The notes under the pieces were generated by a model. The model searched no databases, was not told the DNA's origin, and saw only the letters and a program-made list of their open reading frames with translations. A DNA stretch of 64,000 bases from Klebsormidium nitens (lineage: Eukaryota > Streptophyta > Klebsormidiophyceae > Klebsormidiales > Klebsormidiaceae). Below, one piece after another: positions 51,781 through 64,000 of the stretch (position 1 is its first letter; every line of letters starts with the position of its first letter). The stretch lies in the NCBI GenBank assembly GCA_000708835.1, contig DF237192.1, forward strand, positions 59,878-123,877, read 5' to 3'. The position numbers and the translations under genes were made by a program.

Positions 51781-53898
51781 GCTGCGCGCTCTCTGAGCGG
51801 CTTTGTGGTCGCGTGCGCCGAAGAGTTAGCCGGCCGCGGGCTCTGAGCGGCTTTGGGGCCCCGCGCCCTAAGCCGGCAGAACATCCAGACTCACCGGCCG
51901 CAACCCCTTTCACAGTGCGCAGCTTCGCGCCATCGTGAGCAATCCGAAATGGCCCCCCGGTCGCTGCCCGACTGGGTCGCCGCTGATACAGAAGGCGGCG
52001 GCCGCAAACACGCTTTGCAACCAGGCGGCCGCCGCGTGGCCGCCTGTGAGTGGCCAGAAGCTTACGAATTTTATCATCGCAGCCGTGCTTCAAGGGTTCA
52101 GCACGGCTGAACGGCAAAGGGGTTAAAACTGGTTTAGTGCAATAAGCGCGGGTGCACCAGGTTTCTCGGTCGAGGCAGTGAGCGACGTAACGGGCGCGGG
52201 TTATGGAGACGGATACGGGGTCAAAAGAGGCAGTCATTTCGGCTTGATTACTGTTTCAGTGAAGCGGGCTAAACTTTTTCAAATCCAACACCACTATGTA
52301 CCGTCCATTCAGTGATTCTGTTTGTCGGTGAATGGCAATGAAGTTGAATAGATCTTGGGACTTCAGCCCCGGGGCCCATGCCTCCTTCACAAGCTCCTGA
52401 CGCCCCGGTGATGCAACGACTTGCCATCTCAGGTCAATTGCTGATCTTTTGTCAATGTCCAAGCAACCATGCATGCGCACGACCTAATATGCATATATGA
52501 AGCCAGATTGAACCTTGAAGCGAGGCGCCAGATTGCCCAGCCTAAGTGAAAGGCAAGAAGGCTCTTGAACTGGGTCAAACTCGCCTTGTGGCAGTTTGGA
52601 AGCAGTGCATCCGAATCGTAGTCGTAAACACTTCCGGTCGATGATTCAGGCAAGATTCTCTTGTAAATGTACGCTCAAGACCTGGCGCGCGGCACGCACA
52701 GGGGAAATGCCGCCCGTCTGATGAAGCAATCCTTCTTTGCCCCGTATATCACGGGAAGTCGACCTTGCCGTTTGCACACTACCAGCTGACTTGCGCGCGG
52801 TCAGGGCGTGTCCCCGGCCAAGGCGTCGTAGTGACACTGGAGTGCTGGAGTCCGTCACTTCATTTAACGAGATTCTGTACATGCCGCCCTTTTAAGGCCA
52901 GGCCTTTTCATACAAGGGTTGCCTTTGTGAGGCTGTGAGGCTGCGATTTGACAAGGGCTTTAGGCCCAACGAGGATGCCTTTGCACCGATGCCTCTCTGG
53001 CATCAGTTGTTATGACTACTCTGAAAGGACATTGGCGCAGATGAAATTCACGGATTCGATGTCGCCTCGAGTATTCCTGAGGGTTGACCAAACGCTAGTT
53101 AAGGCTTTTTTGACAAGAGCTGATCAATAGTGCTGCCAGCTTCGCTATGCATTTCTTTCTCCCTGCTGAGCTAAGCGGCAAAAATGGGGCCCATAGAACA
53201 TTGCGTGGGATCTCAATAACAGATCCTTCGTTTTAGAAAAACTCACAACATAAACATTTACTAAACGGCTTCTTTTTTAAGCTCGCGTTCGTTACATAGC
53301 TACGCGGAATTCACCCTGATCTCTGGAAGATTTTGGACATTGAATTTGAAACCAAGCACAATTTGGCGCTTTATGGTAAACTCGCAAAATAATGGCAAAA
53401 ACAAAGAGGTTATGAAGTCATTGTGGATCGTGGGCTTTCACTTGAGCCCATAGCAAATCTGCCATGTAAGGACCAATCAGATACCGTCTTCGTGTCTCAC
53501 AGGATTTGGGTCGGTGCAACGCTCCAGGTTTCGCGACAAGCGGCCATGATGCATTGATGGGCGCTTCTGTCCCCATCGGCCAGCTTCGAATATCCTTCAG
53601 TCACGCTTAAAATTGGCGCAGCGTGACGAAGATTGATTTCGGACAGAGCTCGGACGACGTACTTCGGATCAAATTTGGCAATCTTTGGATGCCTGACCAC
53701 GCAATCCCAGTCTCGAACTCTCGTTCTTCAACAACGACTAATACCCAAGTAGTGAAGTAATCTGCGTCATCGGCTGCACACCGCCCGTCACCAAAAAATT
53801 GTTTTGTAAGGGCTTTTGGCTTTGGCTGTCTAGGATTACGCAAAGCTCCCGTTGCGTTATTCTTGCAGTCGCATGTTTATCCGATCAGCATCATGAGA

Positions 53899-53969
53899 GG
53901 CAATGATTGCCATAGTGTTCTCTTGATGGGCCACTGCCCAACAGGGGGTCTCTTACGATCTTGGATGCC
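53899..53969 (+). ncRNA. C/D-like element with intact hairpin
   Basis: GGCAATGATTG, TGGGC (53927-53931) - CACT - GCCCA (53936-53940), 3' end TTGGATGCC; 71 nt. The loop sequence is new but the stem is kept. Confidence 0.33.
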
Positions 53970-53999
53970 TCTTCACCAGCAGAAATTTTTCCAACATTC

Positions 54000-56900
54000 A
54001 TACTACTTGCTCGCTTACCAGCTACAAATAAGCTTTCTCTGCAGAAACGTGTTCGAAGTTGAGGGATTGGGTTTTTACTGTGGTCTCCAGTAGCATTCTT
54101 TAGCAATGTCGACGCTAACACCTCTGCGCTTCTTCGTGCGAGCGTTAATTGCACGTTGTTGTTATACGGTCGGCAGCCAGCTCTTGCACGCTTTCTAGTG
54201 GCATCAGACCTTGCACTTGTCTGCATCAAATAAAGATTTCTCACTCTTTGTTTGTTGAGCAAGGCGCGGGCTTAGTTGAACTCCGCCGACTTCTACATCT
54301 TTCTGCCTTGTTGATTTCCGTTTCCTGATGGCCACGGTCGATTCATTACTCATGTTGCGATGACCAGATTCGTGGCAGATTAGCAAGCGGTCTTCGGCAG
54401 TGCATGCAGTACGTTGTGTTTCTTTGCGTTGGTTCTATACCACAAAAAGACATATCCGTCTCCTTCGTTGTGTCAGACGTAGTACGACTTCCCGGAAAAG
54501 ACTCTTCAGTTCAGCTTGACGTAAGACCGCTAGTCTAGATCTTAAGGATCTTTCCATGCTGCACGCTGGAGTTCCATCAATGCAAGGGAGCCGTGGGGCA
54601 ATGAAGACGCCAGCAAGACTGCGGGCTCCGGCCCACTGTAGTAATGATTGCCCTAACCCGCTTAATTTTAAGGCCATGCTGTTTGCCGGCCCTTCCCATC
54701 GGAGTCACGCGCTTTTGGCAAAAACCGGGGACAAAGCGGCAGGCTGCTGGCTCTAGGCTGATTCCAGTACTTGAAACAAGAGAAGATCTTGAGCCCATTG
54801 AATGTGTTACAGAAATGCAGAAATGCAGGCCCGCGCTTTGATGTAACATCCCTTGCTGCATTCTAACGCGTGCCCAGCGCGAAGATGCAAAGGGGGCTCG
54901 TTTTTCCAATCACATGGTCACTGGGACAAGTGACACTCCTCATGGGCCAATCTCCCTTACGGTGGCCAGAACGGCTCCTCTCGATAGCATGTCGAAGCCA
55001 GCACATTTTATGTTTAACCACATGTTCTAAGCAGCCTCAGGCTGATATTTCCGGTGTTCGTTCAACACGATACTTGGGCAGCGCGTTAGTCTCTCAGATA
55101 ATTCAAATGTCGAAGCGCCTCGCTTGACTTGTTCTTTCTTAGCTCTTGCAGTGGGATATCGCAATCGGTTAGTACTGAGGCTATGGTGATGGGTTCAGTG
55201 ATACTGGCGGTGAACCAAGGACGGATGAATGGGTCCGACCCGGACGCCTCTCTTTTCTGTAAGTTGACGGCATGTTTGGATTGGTACCCAGCACAGTCCG
55301 CCGGGGCGACTCAGTCTGAAAACGTCGTTTCTTTCGGAAAGCTCTGCAGAGTAAGTTTTCAGTTAATATGTAGAGGCTCTAATGATGTGTAAAGCTTGGG
55401 ATTCGGCTTACGGATAGTCTTGTTGGGGGCAAGAAGCCCCATTACTGAGAACAATGTGAGAAAGCAACCATCATTCGTCGTTGCTGCCAGTGGGTCTTCG
55501 GTCCGAGCCTACTCCATGGATGTTAAAGCTCTGAATTTAACTGCCTCCCTTCTCTTATTGCTCGCCCCAAATCGCTGCATACATATCAGTTTATGCGGTC
55601 AATGTAAAGCTCTGAGCAACGTATAAAAGCTAGCGCACGGAACGGTTGCAACCTAGTTGGCAATTGACTACGTACTATCCGGCAGTCCATTAATTATGGA
55701 AAAATCCTGCCGTACAGATGTTCCATAACTTCGATGAGGCCCGCTTATGATCGCGATCAGAGGTTTTCAGAGGTCGCTTGTTGCGACTTTGATTAAAGTC
55801 CTTACGTAGCAAGCGGCCGTGACGAGAAAGTCACTGGGGTCTTCAACACTTACATTGATCGCCAGTGGACGGTCCAGCCATGATTTGAAGCGGCTTGTTG
55901 AAGCAAAACCCGACTTTTACATTGAACATATGTCAACGTAGTATTAGTAATCTCAAGCGGTCGTTGTTCGTCCACATACGCTTCGCCGTGGGCGCTGAGC
56001 GATTTCGCGGCCAAGTGCGTCGAGAGGTTTTGCGCCGCACGCCAGCGCACGGGCCAATCTGCCGCTGCGCACAATAAGCCGCGGTAAGGCCTCGCGCGCT
56101 CAACTCGCCCGCACAGTATAACGATCAACCTATCTGGTAGCGCGCAGCCGCGCGCGGCGCTCTGATGGGAAATCCAGACACCCTAACCGACCAGGCAGCC
56201 GCTGATCAAAGGAGCACCGGCGGGCGCTTTGAAACCAACTGGCGGCCGCCACGTGAAGCCCCTGAATACAATAGCCGGGCGCAGCGGACCCTCTAGAATC
56301 GTTGATGTCGCAGCGTTCAGCGAGATTGCGCGTCGCTCGGCCCAGCGCCGCCGACAAAGGTTTCGAATGCAGATTGTTTCAAATGACAGCGCAGTTGCAA
56401 TAATACTTGGATTGGCAGACTCAGCACTGATATTCCGAAAGGGCCTCCGAATGGACTTCAAGTGTAGGTTTGCAGTACTCAGGCGGGCAGTGCATATGGT
56501 CTTTTTGGCCTACTAAGCAAGCGGCTAGACCATAAGTCCGTTTTACCCTCATTATAAGTGCGTCGAACGGAGATGAGGTCGGGTGATATCTGAGCTCCAA
56601 CATAGTGCATCTCTTATTCAACATGCGTCTGCATCTCTCGCAAAATCAGAATTCTCCGTAATTGAGCTCGGAAGCTGCTGGCGCAGAGTCATATTGAAGT
56701 GTACGACTAATAAGGTTTGCGGATCGGAACCAAGCGCCAACCCCGTGCTGTAAAAGGGAGTGTGTAAACACCGGCGTTAAAACCAGCTTGGTGTGTCGAT
56801 CAGCCAGTCAATCAGTGCAGCCGACACGGACATGTGGCCATCTCTGTCACAAACTTCCAATGAACTGATTCTCGACGCGTTGTGATGGGACAGCGCGCTC

Positions 56901-58828
56901 GGCTGCGGACTCCTTCCTATTCATACAAACCATATTCCGCATGTTAGACATTGTAATTTTATTGCACCCGGCCGCTCCTTGCCCTTAAAACGACCCCAGA
57001 ATCTACTGTAGATTATCTGCCTTAATGAATGCCGTGTGTAACACGCGGCTGCAGTCGGACCGTACCCCCCCATGATCGTGCGGCATATAAGATCACCGCC
57101 GCGGGCCCGGGCGCCGGCCGCGCCCTGGGCCGTCGCGCGAACCGGCCGCGTTGAGGAACTTTATTCCGTCGCGGGCGGGAACTCAGGTTGCCGCGGCCGG
57201 CCATACGTAAACCTGGCGAGTTTCGGTCAATGATCGGACGGTCGATTCACAAAGCATCGACTGCATCGGACGGCTCTGTGTCGAGCAGACTTAAATCGAG
57301 GCTGCCAGGGCAGGCCGCGCTCGCTCTAGTTCGCAGATATTACAATAATACACTCCGGACCACAACTTTCCGATCTTTAGATGTTGTTCGGGTGGACAGC
57401 CAGCGCATCGTATCTGTTCCGTTGGCTGAGCATCTGACGGCCTTGCATGTAGCCGAAGATCTACCTTCACGTGAAGAGCAATGATTAGGTTGTACAGAGG
57501 CGTTTCAGGCGGAGTACGGATAAACTGAAACCTTTCAAGTTGGGCGCATTGTTTGTTGGAGGTTTGAGCGTCAAAGTATTCGATAGTCGCAGGAATTTAC
57601 CAGGGGGAAAGAATATGCCGTAAAACTCGAACTCTAAAAGAAAAATCAAGGGCGAGGTGGTGGGCTATGAGCCCTCACCCGAGTACATGTCAACGTTGGA
57701 TATACGGGTACGCCGGTACGGGACTGAATTGTGCCCGGAATATTGTCACCGGCCTCATACCTGAGCTTAAATCAACGGTATGTACAAAACGCGGCCAGTA
57801 ATTTGGCCCAAACTCGCATCACTCCCAAAAGGATTTCTGACAATGACCAGCGACGTATGGAATTTCAACCTGGCCCAGAGGAAACCGAACCCGACTGCGC
57901 CTGGGCAGTGGGCACCGGGCAGTAGAGGTATCAGTCGAGACATTGCCGTTTGCTATTGGGGGGTAACGTACTCTACATTTTCCAGCCCCTGGTTGACCTG
58001 TAAGACCATTCCCACTGAAGCACCATAATCATTTTCAGGTCATTCACACATGTCGGAAGACTGTCCATTCGCCGCTCGTGTGAGTGACGCAATATAACGT
58101 AAGTGGATAACTCTCAAGTGCGAGCCTGAATTCGCGGTAATGCCAGCACAGACGGTGCGTACTCGGCTGCTGATGTGGACCCTCTACAGGCTGCGAGTCT
58201 GGTTTCTGTGATCGTGACATTTATCAATCTTTTGTCGAAGCATGTAGTTAGTTTTCACTTGCAATAGTTTTCCACGCACTGTGACGATAAAAGGTTTATC
58301 CGCACCTGGGCGGAACGTTGAATCAGAGGATGTCTGCCCACGTGGTTTCATGATTGTCTTCTGGCGTACGGCGCCAGACCTGCGCACCCCATTGGCTGCT
58401 TCTGATCATGCTGGCCCAAATGCTAGCGCGCCACCTGTGCAAGGACATGTCAGACTCAGGGAGCTTTGACTGTGCAGAGGGCCGTGTGCGGTCTCTGCGG
58501 CCTCTTCCAAAGTTTCCTTCTGATCCTTGGAAGGCGAAGAAATTTTCTTCAAGAATCGAAGTTCGAAGCCTTGGAAAAGAAGTCATCCAGGCAAGATTTT
58601 GAACCACGCGTGTGCACTGTGAAGAACACCTTCCAGGCTGCTTCCAAGCCTGAAATCCTAGACTGAGATTCCAGTGACGAGACGATACTTGCCCTCGTCC
58701 CCAAGGTGGCCAGCTGATTTGCTGGCGATCTCTCAAAGCAGCGACGTTGCCTCTGTTGAGGATCATCACCAGCTATCTGCAGTTGCTGATCTGTGCTTGA
58801 TCCCGCTGTGCAACTCTTGCTGAGGGCA
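54000..58828. other. End of repeat field and GATA upstream region
   Basis: One more worn A-type element (GGCAATGAAGAC, CGGGC-TCCG-GCCCA) at 54597, and GC-rich islands at 55,980-56,340 and 57,080-57,190. No gene was recognised. From about 58,400 the sequence becomes smoother and richer in CTG/CAG, as expected for the promoter and 5' UTR of the GATA gene; no TATA box or start site could be fixed. Confidence 0.5.
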
Positions 58829-61800
58829 ATGGAGGTGCAGATCATGCCTGCCCTCAACATTGGTGGCCCTTGGCAGACCTCAGCAGATATGATCCATCCT
58901 TGGAGCTCTCTTGCAAGCTCAGCTGTCGGGGCAGCGGTAGAATGGCAGCAGGATAAGGGGGACAAGAGTCCCACCTGGAGCTTGGATGTGGGAGCAGTGT
59001 GGAATGCTGACTCACCCACCAGCAAGAACCATTCCCAGCCAAAGGTGAGCTTTCAGGCTATAATCGTTTTTCTTTAAGTTTGCCACAGCATTGTTGGGAT
59101 TGACAGGGAATCCATGAAAGTTGATGATCTGCAATTGGACAAAGTCTGGTCAAAGTGCCTGCTGCGTGATGATCTTCTTATGAGCAGCATACCACTTTCT
59201 GCAGAACCTGGAGTCTGGGGACTATGGATAGACTTCGTATAGAGGGGCAGGGTTCATTGAGCAGGCAGGATTCTCTGTGCGGTGCGTTTTCTATCATGAG
59301 TTGTGTAACTTCACAAGGGGGCAAGGAAGCACCATTGGGTTGAAGGTAGGCTGATTTGATATCAAGCCGTATTCGACGCACATCACAGTCAGGGGTTCGC
59401 TTATAGGCAGTAGGGTACAGATTTGATTAATGTTTGTGTAGCTACTGCTTCTCTGGTCAGTCTGAGACATTTAGTTGGAAAGTCTTGGAGATCAATATGC
59501 ATCACAGTGGCATCAGGGTTCAGAAGCCACCAGGGTCTGATCGGCTGCTGTTGATCAGCTATGCCCTTTCTCCTTGATCTGCCCCTTTTTCAGTTTTTGA
59601 GAAGCTGAGACGCTTCTCATCGTACCTGATCATTGTTACAGAGCCCCTGGCCAATGCGATGGATGTCATCAATAACCCTGTTGCAGAACTACCTTGTTTT
59701 GGCACCAAGTATGCAATGCTGGAAAGACCTTTTAGATGGGTGATCCTCCACCTAGGATGAAGGGTCAAATAGTTAGTTCTGGATCAGAGGAGCTACTCTT
59801 TGGTAATGACATGTGTTCTGGCTGTTCGTGGGTTGATAGAGATTCTTCTAACCAGGAGGTGGCCTGACTGATCAAGCTAAGTGGGTGCTTCTTTGACTAC
59901 TAGCATGGATGGTAGCTTATCTGAGAAGGCATGAGGTGTCAGATTGTCTTTGTCAATAATCTGCTTCTAAAGCACGACGTGCTCACCGTGGGGATGGGAG
60001 CATGGAATGAAGGGGCAGATCAATTCCATACATGGGGCTCTGAATTCAGAGGGGAATATCAGCTGAGAGTTTTGTCATGCCAGTGTTTTCTGGTTTCGGA
60101 TATGGTTTCCCAGCCTAGATTCACAGACTCTGCAATGGCTTTTGTTTTAGAATACACTTTTTGGTTTGGTTTGGAGAGCCGTCTTGATGCCTTTTGTCTA
60201 CAACCAAAGATGGTGCCCTGGTTGCCATTTTGTTGATCATGGCAGTTCAGTTTGTTCCAATCCATCAGCTCAGTTTAGATCCCCTGTTCAGTTTGAAGCC
60301 TTTTCATACTTATGTTCCTCCAGGTACTGATCATTTGGTATTGATGGATATTCATTTGAGTCCAGCATTGTCTGTAGCGTCCAGAAGACTAGTCTGTTGA
60401 GTTCAAACTCCTGGCCCCACCTTTGCGACGTGTTTTCTTCCTGTATCAATGACGTTGATGCCCAGTGAAAGAGGTTCAGAACCTCTTTCAAGCCCGAGAT
60501 TCTCCTTTCAAGTCTGATCATTCCCTTTGTTCCTTCACCATTCACAAACAGGTATCAGATTCATATGCCATAGAAGATCCATGATCTTGTCAGATCACCT
60601 TCCTCACAGGATGCCAAACTCTTACCATATAGGCCCTCTCTCCCAGGAGCTTATCCTGACAGTCTCTCTTGCCCCCCTTTGCAGCCCATTGAGCGTTCTT
60701 CTTCTTCCATGCGCCCCCTCTCCTCCCACAACCGCCGGAAACCGCTCTCTGTGAGACCGCCCCTCAGCCTGGCGGTTCCTCCCAGTCCTGTGTACAGCGG
60801 CAAGTTTTCGCCTGGCAACAGCAACCGCAGCGATCTCGAGGATCCCGACACGCCTACAGAGGCTGACAGCAGCAAGCTGGGTAGCCCCCGGACGTGCATC
60901 AACTGCGGCACAACAAAGACGCCCCTTTGGAGGAATGGGCCCGAGGGCTACAAGGTATGGTTTGTAGTCAACTCATCTTCCAAATGGATTTGGCTTGAAG
61001 TTGGATGCAGACCTTTGTCGGCTTCTGAGGATCTCATGCTAGTCTTTGAGGATCTGTACGGTTCTGATCCTTAGTTGGTTCTTCTCCATCTTCAAAGGGT
61101 CTTTTATGAGGACTTCTTCATCTTTACAGGTTCTCTCATGAGGACTTCAATGCTGTTTGTGATGGTTTTCTGACGGCGCCTCAGGATCCCTTGTTGGCGG
61201 CTCCTTTGCTTGATTCTCCTGTTTCTTGTCAAGTAGTGTCCTTATTTTCCTTCTGCTCATACTGTACTGCAAGTAGGACATATTTCTAACCATTCTGAAC
61301 CGTTGTCTTATTAGCTTGCGGGGACAGAGGTGCCTCTTATATGAATTAAAGATTGAACTTTGTCAAATGCATTGGGTGATCCCTAGAAGTTGGTCGCATC
61401 TTTGAGTTGGACGACACCTGATAGTGATGCCACCCCCTGTCAGCATTTCTTTCCTTTGTTCGTCATTCCTTTCCCATGTCTTGACAAATTTGATCTGTAC
61501 ATACTAGCAGTTTGTCTTGAAGCTTTTGATTTCAGTTCGCTCATTCTTCCTGCTCTCCCTCCTGCAGTCCCTGTGCAACGCATGCGGCATCCGTCTGAAG
61601 AAGCTCAGCAAGAAGGGGACGCCCTCCGCTGGCCGGTCTGCCGCCCCCGCAACGCCAAGCCCGAAGCCTGCGACCAAGAAGCGCTCCTCCCCACTGCAAA
61701 GAGGGGGAAGCAGCGACATGACCGACGATATCGCTACCTTTTCAGCAAAGAGGCTAAAGGTCGCCGTTGGGCCGATCAAGAAGAGGTGGGTGTTGGAAGA

Positions 61801-61969
61801 GGAGGTGACGAGCAGCCTGCATAGCTTTCGAGGAGCGCTTCCACGGTGGGGGGTAAAAGGTGGGGCGAAAGTGGAGGGGTATGAGGATGAGGAGATTGGG
61901 GACGGGGATCTGGCTGTGGAGCATGGAGCGCAGTTGCTGATGATGCTTGCCTATGGATTCGCCAGGTGA
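58829..61969 (+). CDS. B-class (LLM-domain-like) GATA transcription factor, 3 exons
   Basis: Nuclear transcription factor that binds GATA-type DNA sites. Exons 58829-59044, 60685-60954 and 61568-61969 join in phase 0 to give 295 residues. The zinc finger starts CINCGTTKTPLWRNGPEGYK (residues 143-162) and closes SLCNACGIRLKK, i.e. C-X2-C-X18-C-X2-C, the plant-type spacing; animal and most fungal GATA fingers have X17. Intron 2 cuts the finger loop between Lys and Ser. Basic stretches follow (LKKLSKKG, KKRSS, AKRLKV). The C-terminus QLLMMLAYGFAR resembles the LLM domain of plant B-GATAs such as GNC/GNL, which act in greening, light and hormone responses; this function is inferred. Exons 2 and 3 are certain. 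Exon 1 and its ATG are a model (open frame, phase-0 donor AAG|GTGAGC), and an extra small exon in the 1.6-kb first intron cannot be excluded. Confidence 0.88.
60466..60490. repeat. Perfect 25-bp inverted repeat in GATA intron 1
   Basis: Two 12-bp arms (TGAAAGAGGTTC and its exact inverse) around a single central A. It could form a cruciform or serve as a dyad binding site. No second copy was noticed in the window. Confidence 0.9.
60685..60954 (+). CDS. GATA factor exon 2 (first half of zinc finger)
   Basis: Acceptor CCCTTTGCAG, donor TACAAG|GTATGG, 90 codons. Pro/Ser-rich lead (PPLSLAVPPSPVYSG), acidic patch (DLEDPDTPTEAD), then the first zinc knuckle. Confidence 0.93.
61568..61969 (+). CDS. 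GATA factor exon 3 (second knuckle and C-terminus)
   Basis: Acceptor CCTCCTGCAG; begins SLCNACGIRLKKLSKKG and ends at TGA 61967-61969 after QLLMMLAYGFAR. A Ser/Pro/Lys-rich linker and an acidic stretch (EGYEDEEIGDGD) precede the LLM-like end. Confidence 0.93.
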   Translation, partial: SLCNACGIRLKKLSKKGTPSAGRSAAPATPSPKPATKKRSSPLQRGGSSDMTDDIATFSAKRLKVAVGPIKKRWVLEEEVTSSLHSFRGALPRWGVKGGAKVEGYEDEEIGDGDLAVEHGAQLLMMLAYGFAR

Positions 61970-64000
61970 AGGGCCCGATTGAAAGGCGAAATAAGGAATA
62001 AGATGGTCGTTGCAAATAACGATGAAAGAGCGCATGGTATTCATGGTACATCCCAAGAGACGCAGCGCTTAAAGACATTTTTGTAATTAGAAAGACGTTT
62101 TGAACTTAGCGGCGACGAGCTGGCCATGGGCATGGCCGGCGACATTGACATTGACGCCGCAAGCAAACGAGGCACTGAGCTTGTATTCTACATAGGCTAT
62201 AGGGACAGGGGGAGTGGTTAACATGGAGGATCCGCCTCGCTGGTCAAGTATGAGGTTAGCGAGGGTGTTAGTTTTAGACGGCAGATTATAGATTGTAGTA
62301 GCTAGTTATGTAGCAAGTCTATTAACCCATCGAGTGACATGTGCACAAAAAACTGAAATGCCTATTAGCTGAGAGCGCGCCCAATTCAAGGGGCATCCGC
62401 GTGATGTAAGGACGGATGGTCCATATAGATTATAGTTTAGTTCTAGTGCCTTCCTAAGGTCAGTCTGTCTGGCCGGTCATTTACCGTCTTAGTGTACTGG
62501 TTCGGAAGCTAACAAATGAAGCCCTGGCACTTGGAAGACGGTTGGGATGCTTCAACAAGATATATGTTGATCGCGAGTCGAAGTTACTGAACAGATATGA
62601 GTTCTGCGAGTCATCCCATGGAGTTCTGCATTTGATTGGAAGGTTGCATCTCTTTCAATATTACCTAATCAAATATGCACGGCGGCCAGCTGACTCGAAT
62701 GAATGGTAAGCGTTGCATTGGTTGACAATGCCAATCGAATGTGTCCGAAGGATGCATGCCGTGCCATATGTAGCAGTGAGTCGGTAAGTTTGGGTTGCAA
62801 CTAAGTTTGCGACAAGACCACATCGACGAAATTGAGTGAGACTGCTGTTTGTAGCGATGGCGGCGGAAGTTGGAAGGCTCTGGTTGCGATGCACGATGTT
62901 ATATGATACACAATCCGACCGGACCGTTTCAAGTTGAATTACAAGCATGCACCGTCGGATTCAGATGGTAATCTCTCAGATCATGGCCGTCCGATACTAT
63001 TGTCAAATTTGTATAATATCAAGGTACTCATATATCCTATGAGCTCCTCCAGACCGTCCCTAACTCAAAAGAGACAGCTAGTGCAGTGCAGCAGAGCTAC
63101 CACTATAGCAAATCGATCGCGAGCTAGGCCCGCCGCAGACGTATAGGTCTCTAAAATTTTCTAGAGCTAGGCAACTAGTCGATACTTTTCCTTATTTACA
63201 GCTGTTCAATCACTCGTTATTATGCCGCATGCTGCGTGGTGTCCAGGACCGTCCTTACGGTCCGAGTCTCCGTCAGAGCGGAGGTGTTCTATTTGCAATG
63301 ATGCCGGAAGCGAAGAGTCAATCGGTTGATCGAGCTTAGTAGCGCGGGCACGATCAGCGCAGCCACCCGATATATCACATTGGTATTGGTCATGCCTGCA
63401 TGCGCTTGCAACTCGGTTTGCAGGTGGCATGCAGTATGCAATATTTGCAAAACTAATTGAGTCAGTCATGCATGTGGTACACATTCAACTCTATTGTTCG
63501 TTTGAACTTTTAGAGTTCCGCCGTGCACGCATTCCTTCGATTAATTTAATCCGTCCATTGCTGAATCAGGAATCTGAGTGATCAGCGACTGATCACGCGC
63601 ACCGACTAAGCCAGAATTTGAAGAGCTGCATGAGTTTTAGCGGCATGATGTCGTATGATTGGCCCCATGCCTTGTGCGAGGCAATATAGTAGAAAGTGTC
63701 CATGTTGTAACGGGCTGTAAGAACAGACTCTGTTCTGAATGGTGGTTTGCGATCGGGTGCCTTGAATTTGCCAAACTTCCGAGGTTCTAAAAGTTCGCGG
63801 CTATACTCGAGATTGTGCTGGTACTACAGAGTCAACCTGAGACTTTTGGATAAGTTGATGGTCAAAATGGCGAACCTGCAAGTGATTCCACCTTGTTGTG
63901 AGTGAGTAGCGTTTTATCAGAAAGCTATTGAAGCTTAGATTGACTGTAAATTATAGATTCGTCTAGAATGAGAAGCGGTCGGAAGATTGTCACGATGTAT
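61970..64000. other. Downstream of GATA gene, no gene recognised
   Basis: The first few hundred bases should hold the 3' UTR (TTTTTGTAATT at about 62,080 could be a TGTAA-type poly(A) signal; no AATAAA nearby). Beyond that only short frames. Small inverted repeats: GGACCGT-CCTT-ACGGTCC at 63,245 and GTGATCAG-CGA-CTGATCAC at 63578-63596. Confidence 0.5.

Noticed and set aside
58323-58769. 148-codon minus-strand open frame upstream of the GATA gene
   Set aside because: It lies opposite the probable promoter/5' UTR of the GATA gene and shows no domain.

Overview
The window is nuclear DNA of a eukaryote in the green-plant lineage. The evidence is a gene cut by many GT-AG introns (418 bp to 5.4 kb), a plant-type GATA zinc finger (C-X2-C-X18-C-X2-C) ending in an LLM-like C-terminus, and long gene-poor stretches of old, diverged repeats. 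A streptophyte alga or early land plant fits best, but the species cannot be fixed from sequence alone. Known genes fill only about the first quarter and the last twentieth of the window.

Layout. (1) 1-15,678, plus strand: the C-terminal ~780 residues (eleven exons) of the largest subunit of RNA polymerase III, RPC1 (POLR3A/NRPC1). The 5' half lies outside the window. (2) 15,680-19,225: no recognisable gene, apart from decayed exon copies just after RPC1 and one minisatellite. (3) 19,226-21,354 (possibly to 21,671), minus strand: a phase-consistent chain of small exons forming the 3' end of a gene I do not recognise, with a 428-bp MITE-like element in one intron. (4) ~22.1-56.3 kb: a gene-free repeat field built from large diverged duplications, many GC-rich islands full of GCGGCCGC, and a recurrent ~60-74 nt element. 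(5) 58,829-61,969, plus strand: a three-exon B-class GATA transcription factor. (6) 61,970-64,000: nothing recognised.

Two patterns stand out. First, several RPC1 exons have partial decayed copies ('echoes') in the neighbouring introns or just past the last exon. They are stepped at a regular 160-188 bp, close to a nucleosome repeat length, and often keep the splice acceptor or donor. Second, a short element recurs on the plus strand in RPC1 introns and through the repeat field. It has the outline of a box C/D snoRNA: GGCA, a box C-like RTGATGA, about 45-55 nt, a box D-like CTGA, then TGCC. Many copies carry an internal hairpin whose stem shows compensatory changes between copies. In RPC1 intron 9 it forms a tandem series at ~540 bp spacing. 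Whether these are working snoRNAs, retroposed copies or a structured repeat cannot be settled by reading alone.

RPC1 and the GATA factor are unrelated in function. The link between gene and intergenic space is the shared short element, found both in RPC1 introns and in the repeat field.
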